A DNA stretch of 64,000 bases from Corythucha ciliata (taxonomy: Eukaryota; Arthropoda; Insecta; Hemiptera; Tingidae): the NCBI GenBank assembly GCA_038030265.1, contig CM075937.1, positions 29,368,198-29,432,197 on the forward strand. Direction: 5' to 3'. Shown in pieces: positions 58,416-64,000 of the stretch. The position numbers were made by a program, and so were the translations under genes. How positions within the stretch are numbered: the stretch's first letter is position 1; each line of letters begins with the position of its first letter. The notes beneath the pieces were generated by a model. That model was not told the origin of the DNA, made no database searches, and worked only from the letters and a program-made list of their open reading frames with translations.

Positions 58416-58485
58416 TCCAGAATTTATATATTTATACTTAATATATATTTATTGGTTTATATATTTATAAGCTTATGGACGTTTT

Positions 58486-58831
58486 CTTGTTAGCACGATA
58501 ACTCTCGAAGAAATTAATTTAGCGGAACGCGTTTTGCACAAAACTCATTAGTCCTAAGACCCCGGTCGGTATTGCATTTGGCCCAAATCGGTGGAGGGGG
58601 GGGGAATTGGGTTTGAAATGGCAAAAAAATCACCAGTGTATTCCAGAAGCATCATATTCGGTACGTATACTCCATGTTAAAGTAGCCTTTGATTCCCATT
58701 TTAATTTTTTGAAAAAGTCAAGGGGGAGGGGGTGGTGCTCCCGGGGCGGAAGTAAGTGTGTGGTCTTGTTAGCACGATAACTCTCGAAGAAATTAATGAT
58801 TTCATTTTGAAGTAGCCTTTGATTCCCATTA
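58486..58831 (+). repeat. Interleaved direct repeats
   Basis: CTTGTTAGCACGATAACTCT with CGAAGAAATTAAT occurs at 58486 and 58765; AAGTAGCCTTTGATTCCCAT occurs at 58679 and 58811. The two pairs interleave but with different spacings (279 and 132 bp). Confidence 0.82.
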
Positions 58832-59664
58832 AGTTCAGCTTAAACAAACCCGGCAGCACGAGGAGAGGGAGGGCCAAACATTAACGAAACAAATTATGGT
58901 CTCAACATTATTACTTCTGGGACTTTTTTTCTGGGGCTGGGTGCTTTTTTTGTTCATTATACGTTACAAAAGGTAGGTTCGCTTTTTTGTGGTTATACCG
59001 ACTCACAACAAATCGCTCTACCATCACTCCTAGTGAGAATAATACCGGAACGGGGAAGGGTTGTTCGCGAATTCGTAAGGAAGTGTACGGTGTTGGAAGT
59101 GTATTTATGGAACATTTATTTATTACAGAAATTATTTGGTAACAATGCGTTGCGAGGGAATCAATCACAGAGCAATCAATTGCGTAAATGAAGGCTTTAC
59201 GGGTTCCTCTTTGGGTGAAAGTGTTGCAACAATTTGGAAGTGAAAAACGCTGCAAATTTTACACATGGTTTTATTATTCATGAATGTATACAGATCCGGC
59301 TTGAAATTACAAGAACCCCACACTCCTATGTTTAAAACCTTTAAAAATCTTCAGCCTCTTAAAAATCATCATTTTGGACCCTCTTTTGGCCCACAAAGAC
59401 CCAGGGAGTTAGTTGATCAAACTGATCATATGTTAGGACCAACTAGATCCCAAATGGAGTCTATGTGCGAAAGAACGAGTTTTTTCGAGCAATCCTAGGG
59501 CAAGATATGGCCCGGACGGCGGATGGACATTCCAGATATGGAATCTAGACATATTAAACCCATACACGGAAAAAGTTTGAGGGTGGGTTGTAAAAATGTT
59601 TTCCTGACCGAAAACATAGGTGTATTATTCAGAATGAATAAAAAACCAAAATTCAGGGAAACCA
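58832..59664. other. No gene recognised
   Basis: No coding homology recognised. Confidence 0.4.
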
Positions 59665-59795
59665 GGGGCCTTATTCCGAAGCCGTGTGAAAATGCCGCAA
59701 AAAGCGGTTGCTATGGCGGGATAATGTTATTTCTTATTCGGCGTCCTTGGATCCCGCACGCGGCATTTTTTCCCGACCGTTCAGAATAAGGCCCC
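59665..59795. mobile_element. MITE with GGGGCCTTATTC ends
   Basis: GGGGCCTTATTC-GAA and TTCAGAATAAGGCCCC are inverted ends; inner AATGCCGC pairs with GCGGCATT. Confidence 0.72.
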
Positions 59796-59869
59796 AGAAG
59801 TATTTTCAAGATCCGAGTACTGCGGCTGAGAAAGATTGACGTCTACTCTTCATTTCTGTTTAGCACTAA

Positions 59870-60009
59870 AGCCGCCTTTACATGCAAGCTTTAAAAAGCT
59901 GAGCTACGGACTTCAACCAATTAGAGCGCTCCGAGTCCACAGCGTAGAGCGCTCCAATTGGTTGAAGCCCGCAGGTCAGTTTTTTAAAGCTTGCGTTGTG
60001 AAGGCGGCT
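59870..60009. mobile_element. Palindromic MITE (AGCCGCCTTYACA ends)
   Basis: AGCCGCCTTTACATGCAAGC and GCTTGCGTTGTGAAGGCGGC pair, followed inward by TTTAAAAA and GAGCGCTC blocks; TAA on both sides. Confidence 0.82.
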
Positions 60010-60133
60010 TAATGAGGAAGTTTCACATTTTCCCCAAAAAAAATTTTTTTCGATAAGGCATATCAATCCTTCCACGTAAATAAATAAATAAATAAAAATT
60101 TAAAAACCTTCGGAAAAATTTTTTATTTCATAA

Positions 60134-60274
60134 GGCCCCTTTTACACGAGTAAGTTTTTAGATCAAATTAGCCTTTTTGAACAAAATTGACAGATGTTCC
60201 GTGCCTCAAATCATCTATTTGTGATCAGATTGAACATATTTTTGAACAAAAAACTTACTCGTGTAAAACAGGCC
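60134..60274. mobile_element. Palindromic MITE (GGCCCCTTTTACACGAGTAAG ends)
   Basis: GGCCCCTTTTACACGAGTAA and TTACTCGTGTAAAACAGGCC pair; inner TTTGAACA / TGTTCAAA. TAA on both sides. Confidence 0.82.
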
Positions 60275-60276
60275 TA

Positions 60277-60815
60277 AAAAAGATGGCATATTTGAAGTCC
60301 CGCCAAAACGAACATTTTCCGCAACGTAATATCCCATGTATTCTCTGTCCTTTTCATTCCTCCAAATAGCTCATCTGTTTATCTTCCATTATTTTATCAT
60401 TGGAGAGCTCTAGTGGAAAATAAGGCAAAGAAACGCAACGGACCGCTCTCCGACTTTAACGTTACAGGCGAATTTTTTTTCGGAAGGAGCAAATGAAACA
60501 AAAATGCTAGCTGGCGTGTTTGAAATGACCAAAAACATCAAAAATCGTGTTTTTATTAACTGTTTCGTTATTTTACGAGCGGATCACGATTTATGGTCTA
60601 TTTTAGCATAAATAAACCTTAAAAAATATATTTATGAATAAGTTCTGACCCATTAAACTTCCTCATTGTCGTTAAATCTCACAAATTGCAAACAAGAACA
60701 AAATGAACTCATAATGTATTTCTAAATGTAGCTAAGCGATATTGTTTGTTGTGAGTCGAAACTGGTAACCGCGACGTAAAACTTTTGCGGCTTATAGACA
60801 CGAAGTTGCCTCGAT
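60277..60815. other. No gene recognised
   Basis: No coding homology or structured repeat seen. Confidence 0.4.
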
Positions 60816-60925
60816 AAAAACCATGAATTGGCGTTTTCTCAGTTTTAGCTGAGAATTAGCGCTTTGTCCAAATTTCAGGTGCGAATTCGTATTTTTTGCT
60901 CAATTTTAGCCGTGAAGCGACTTTG
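60816..60925 (-). repeat. Short block of the 30-bp minisatellite
   Basis: Three to four units (GAATTGGCGTTTTCTCAGTT, TTAGCTGAGAATTAGCG, CTCAATTTTAGCCGTGAA) of the array at 41-45 kb, 16 kb away from it. Confidence 0.72.
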
Positions 60926-60982
60926 CGAACGTTTATAAAATTTTTGTATGTGGAAAACCTGTTGTTGGGTCTGATTTTAAGA

Positions 60983-61121
60983 TTAAGGGCAGTATTCAGA
61001 AATAAAACTTTACGAAACCTTAACTTAAGAAGTTGAAACATCTGATGGTTTTTAAAATTGTGTCATCTGTTTCGAAGCGCTTAAAGAAGACCTAAAGATT
61101 AAGGTTGGTTTCTGAAGCACG
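60983..61121. mobile_element. MITE with GTATTCAG ends (family J copy 2)
   Basis: AGTATTCAGAAATAAAACTT and GGTTGGTTTCTGAAGCAC form the ends, with CCTTAACTTAAG and GATTAAGGTT inward. Related to 34883-35020. A further end-like piece follows the palindrome at 61430-61446. Confidence 0.58.
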
Positions 61122-61158
61122 ACTCCCTTTCCGCTTGGCTATTTTTTCAATGCGAATA

Positions 61159-61419
61159 CGAAATCTCTTGCTTCTATTTGAACTTATTCAGCCGTCGCAG
61201 TGTTTTTATTTATATGAGATGCATTTCGGGTCCATTTTCCGGATCCCCTCATCAGCATTCATGACAAACACAGCACAACTCAACTCACAGCACACTCACT
61301 GTGCTGTGCTGTGTTTGTCGCGAATGCTGATGATGGGATGAGGAAAATAGACCAGAAATGCATCTGATATAAATAAAAATGCGACGGCTGAATAAGTTCA
61401 AATAGAAGAGGAGATTTCG
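61159..61419. repeat. 261-bp palindrome (arms ~120 bp)
   Basis: CGAAATCTC, TATTTGAACTTATTCAGCCG, ATGCATTTCGGGTC and TCATCAGCATTC in the left arm have complements in the right. The centre is ACAGCACACTCACTGTGCTG. It seems to be inserted into, or to overlap, the right end of the preceding MITE family. Confidence 0.8.
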
Positions 61420-61424
61420 TAATC

Positions 61425-62040
61425 GTAAGGTTGGTTTCTGAATACAGTTCAATAAGTAGTATTTTGTTTTTCAAGGGCAAACTGTTTTGTTCCATTGCTA
61501 ATCAGCCTGTTTATGTAAAAAATTGACAGTTTCTGAGTGCAACTGGTAGCTTGAAGAAGGTGGGCAGCTGCCCATGCACTCACCCAATTGTGGTTACGCC
61601 CTTGGTTCAGATGGGTTCAGCTTTAGGCCCGATGGAGTTCCCGGGTTTTCCAAGGATGTTGAAACTTGCTCACAGCTCATCCATTTTAACTGAGATTCTG
61701 TTGAGACCTGTTTTAGAACACTATCAGCTGCGAACCACTCGTGATCGTCAGAATAATTTAATAACGGGGCAGCTCGGGTTCACTCATAAGAACTTTTTAC
61801 GGAACAATAACCTGGGTCTTTTTATTACCTTCAAGTCAGGTTACACGTATGCGGGAGACATTTGACCGCAAATGGTCTGACGTCACAACAGATTCACTTC
61901 AATCAAGGCATTTCTCAATGAAAACGAAAATCTAAAGGTTTTTCTGAATCTACTGTTTTATAGTTATCGTTCGACAGTTTTTTCCAAAGCCTGATTTGAA
62001 AACCCTGGGTGCGCCCCGTGAGCTCGCGCTTACTTTGTTA
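61425..62040. other. No gene recognised
   Basis: A 104-codon plus frame (61551-61865) is unrecognised and not called. Confidence 0.4.
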
Positions 62041-62754
62041 AGCCGGCTCCACACTCACCCCGCGAATTCTCTCCGTGAATTCACGGCGTGAATACCGCGA
62101 CCGCGACGCTTCCTACACACTCACCCCGTGAATTCACGGCGTGAATAATGCGACCGTGACGCTACCTCCTCACTTACGTTTTTAACAGTACAGTGTGTGT
62201 GTCGTTCTGGAATGGAATGGAAATATACTAGGTATCGATTTCAAATAGAACTGCAGAAGACCTTCAAATCAGGACCAAGAACGTCCAATTGGACGCTTAG
62301 TCTACCCCAAGCATCGCTCACCTGCGTTTTATTCTTGTGGCATGGGTGCTTGGGGTCGCATAATATCGGCTCATATTGATAATTCTCGAAAGAACTTAAC
62401 TCTTTCTCCTTATCCCACATCTCGTCGGCGAGGAAAAGACCACGAGACACGTTATAGTACAAACGACGTGAAAACGAAGGTTCAGCTCTAATTTATAGCT
62501 GACAACTACAAGGCACTAAATGGCATCGTTGCCGAAGTGCCCATAAAAAAAAAGAAATAATAGTAAAAATAAAAAACTGACGGTGCTGCGAAACGCGAAT
62601 GTGGAGGGTCTTCTCTATTCACGGCCGCGAACCCTTTGAAGCGGGGAAAAATACCGCCTCAAAACGGGTAAAGACCATGAACACCCTTGAAAGACCGCGA
62701 AGACCCTACACACTCACATTCGCGCTCGTTCACGGCGTGAGTGTGGAGCCGCCT
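62041..62754. mobile_element. Non-autonomous element with AGCCGGCTCCACACTCAC ends
   Basis: The left AGCCGGCTCCACACTCACCC and right GTGAGTGTGGAGCCGCCT pair, with TTA on both sides. Both subterminal regions repeat TTCACGGCGTGAA-type palindromes and CACACTCAC. The terminal 14 bases match family B MITEs. No transposase. Confidence 0.78.
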
Positions 62755-64000
62755 TTACACCACTGTCTCCCCCCCCCCTCATACAAGCTCCTGACTCCAA
62801 AATCTTGATCGTGTGATCAACGAAAATAAACCCATCCTCATATAGTGGTGGGGAGGGGGGGTATCTCTCACCCCAAAAGTACGGCCGACTACTTCTCTCC
62901 TGGTGCTAACCCACGGAGATTCGCTTCTACGACCTAAGACCCACATCTCCCCTTCTAACTGCCCGTTGCATTCAATAAGATTTATTTTCGAGTGGCTTGA
63001 GAGGAAAGATAAAAAAGATTAAATTCTGAAACAATGGCACTGAATAGTTTTTCGTTGAATATAAAACGAACAGGTCGTAAACTTGGGCGGGATACCCCCC
63101 CCCCCCACTTCTTCTCGACGAGTTCGAAAAACACAATTATCCCTTCTCTTACAGCTTAAACCAATCATTGATCGCCACGAACCGAAGAGAATATCGAGCG
63201 TCTGAAAATAAAGGAAAAATCCGAAGTGCTGCTTTCCCCATCCCGTTCTGGTAATCTTTACCTACCGTTTTTCTATATTGAAGGAGACTGGATAGTAGTC
63301 GTCAATGATGGTTAGATCAAATTAATTGCCTTTTTGTTGGTTCCCCTTTCAAAAACTTATTGAAACTTTTGTTTTCCGAGCACGCGCCATTAAATTCTAT
63401 TCACGGTTCCAGAAACGTGGAAGTATAAATGGTTGTTGCTGGGTTCGGTTAGGCAAGGTCAGTTGTGATATGGTGGGACGGGAGTAACAAGTTTCCATCA
63501 AAGCACCCTGTGAAATGTGAGGTTACGATTTAATGAGTGTTTCAGAGTAATTTCTTTTGCTATGAAAGTTTTATGGATTGGTATCCCGAAGGAGGGCCAT
63601 AAGTGACTTGCCATTGTGGTATGGCAGAGAGCTTTTTTAAGTCCAGGTTTATTCAATTGCAGTCAAGCTTTTGATTATCTAGAGTCTACGAGGATCCGTC
63701 ATCTCATTTCAATTGCAGTACAAACCTTCATTAAAAAGCAGTCTTTTGACTTAGGCCGCGTCGATGTAATAATCCAGCTGGATAATTAAAGGCGGCTCTC
63801 TCCTCCCATTACTATTTGTTGAGAAAACATTCTGTTGTGTTCTGTTTGTTTGTTTGTTTTTTCTCTCACACTCTCTCTCTCTCTCCCTCTCCCTCTCACA
63901 CGCTCTATTGCTGTGATGCCTTCGGATGACCGGTGCCTAGGCCGTTGCCGACCTTTAACCGGCACACCGCCCCATCCGTGGCCCAGCTGCCACAGCAAGA
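62755..64000. other. No gene; (CT)n near 63869-63899
   Basis: CT microsatellite near the window end. No coding homology recognised. Confidence 0.4.

Overview
This is a gene-poor eukaryotic window, most likely from an arthropod and probably an insect. That placement is an inference from the transposon types: an intron-containing, long-TIR mariner-like element with the transposase architecture common in arthropods, PIF/Harbinger with a MADF partner, hAT elements and THAP-domain exons. The sequence is AT-rich, with GT..AG introns, poly-A/T runs and microsatellites. I see no bacterial-type operons, rRNA genes or CRISPR arrays. Almost every open frame in the window is a chance frame or part of a repeat. 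No intact host gene could be supported.

Layout. 0-3 kb: a palindromic MITE, a second MITE, a broken THAP exon and a CCGGCCGG-linked short repeat. 3.1-6.0 kb: a mariner-like transposon with ~710-bp inverted repeats and a transposase that reads as an intact 349-residue protein once two short introns are removed. 7.8-16 kb: several long-inverted-repeat elements (7.8-8.9, 10.8-11.6, 13.6-15.2 kb) and adjacent palindromic MITEs. 17-20.3 kb: an inverted pair of a small unknown coding-like sequence flanking a 707-bp element with a 9-bp target duplication and a THAP-like exon. 21.7-22.2 kb: a 445-bp palindrome. 22.9-25 kb: a MITE cluster, a long-TIR element and a ~30-bp imperfect repeat array. 26.0-27.6 kb: a non-autonomous sibling of the 3-kb mariner-like element, with clean TA duplications. 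28.0-30.6 kb: an SLC17/sialin-like transporter remnant, then a hAT-like element that splits a tRNA-like sequence. 33.3-36.0 kb: a Harbinger element (MADF gene plus broken transposase) whose intron holds a MITE and a tRNA-derived SINE. 40.8-45.4 kb: a nested composite of an outer inverted repeat, a 30-bp minisatellite and a hAT element carrying the same minisatellite in the opposite orientation. 47.6-48.3 kb: a hAT-type MITE inserted inside another MITE. 50.8-55.3 kb: a 2.2-kb tandem duplication with internal hairpins. 58-62.8 kb: further palindromic MITEs and a 260-bp palindrome.

How the parts relate. The two transposase sources (mariner-like at 3.9-5.1 kb, Harbinger at 34-35.8 kb) have plausible non-autonomous relatives nearby: the 26-kb element for the first and, by terminal resemblance only, many TAA/TTA-flanked MITEs for the second. 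Nested insertions give a relative order of events at four places (28-30.6, 34.8-35.3, 41-45 and 47.6-48.3 kb).
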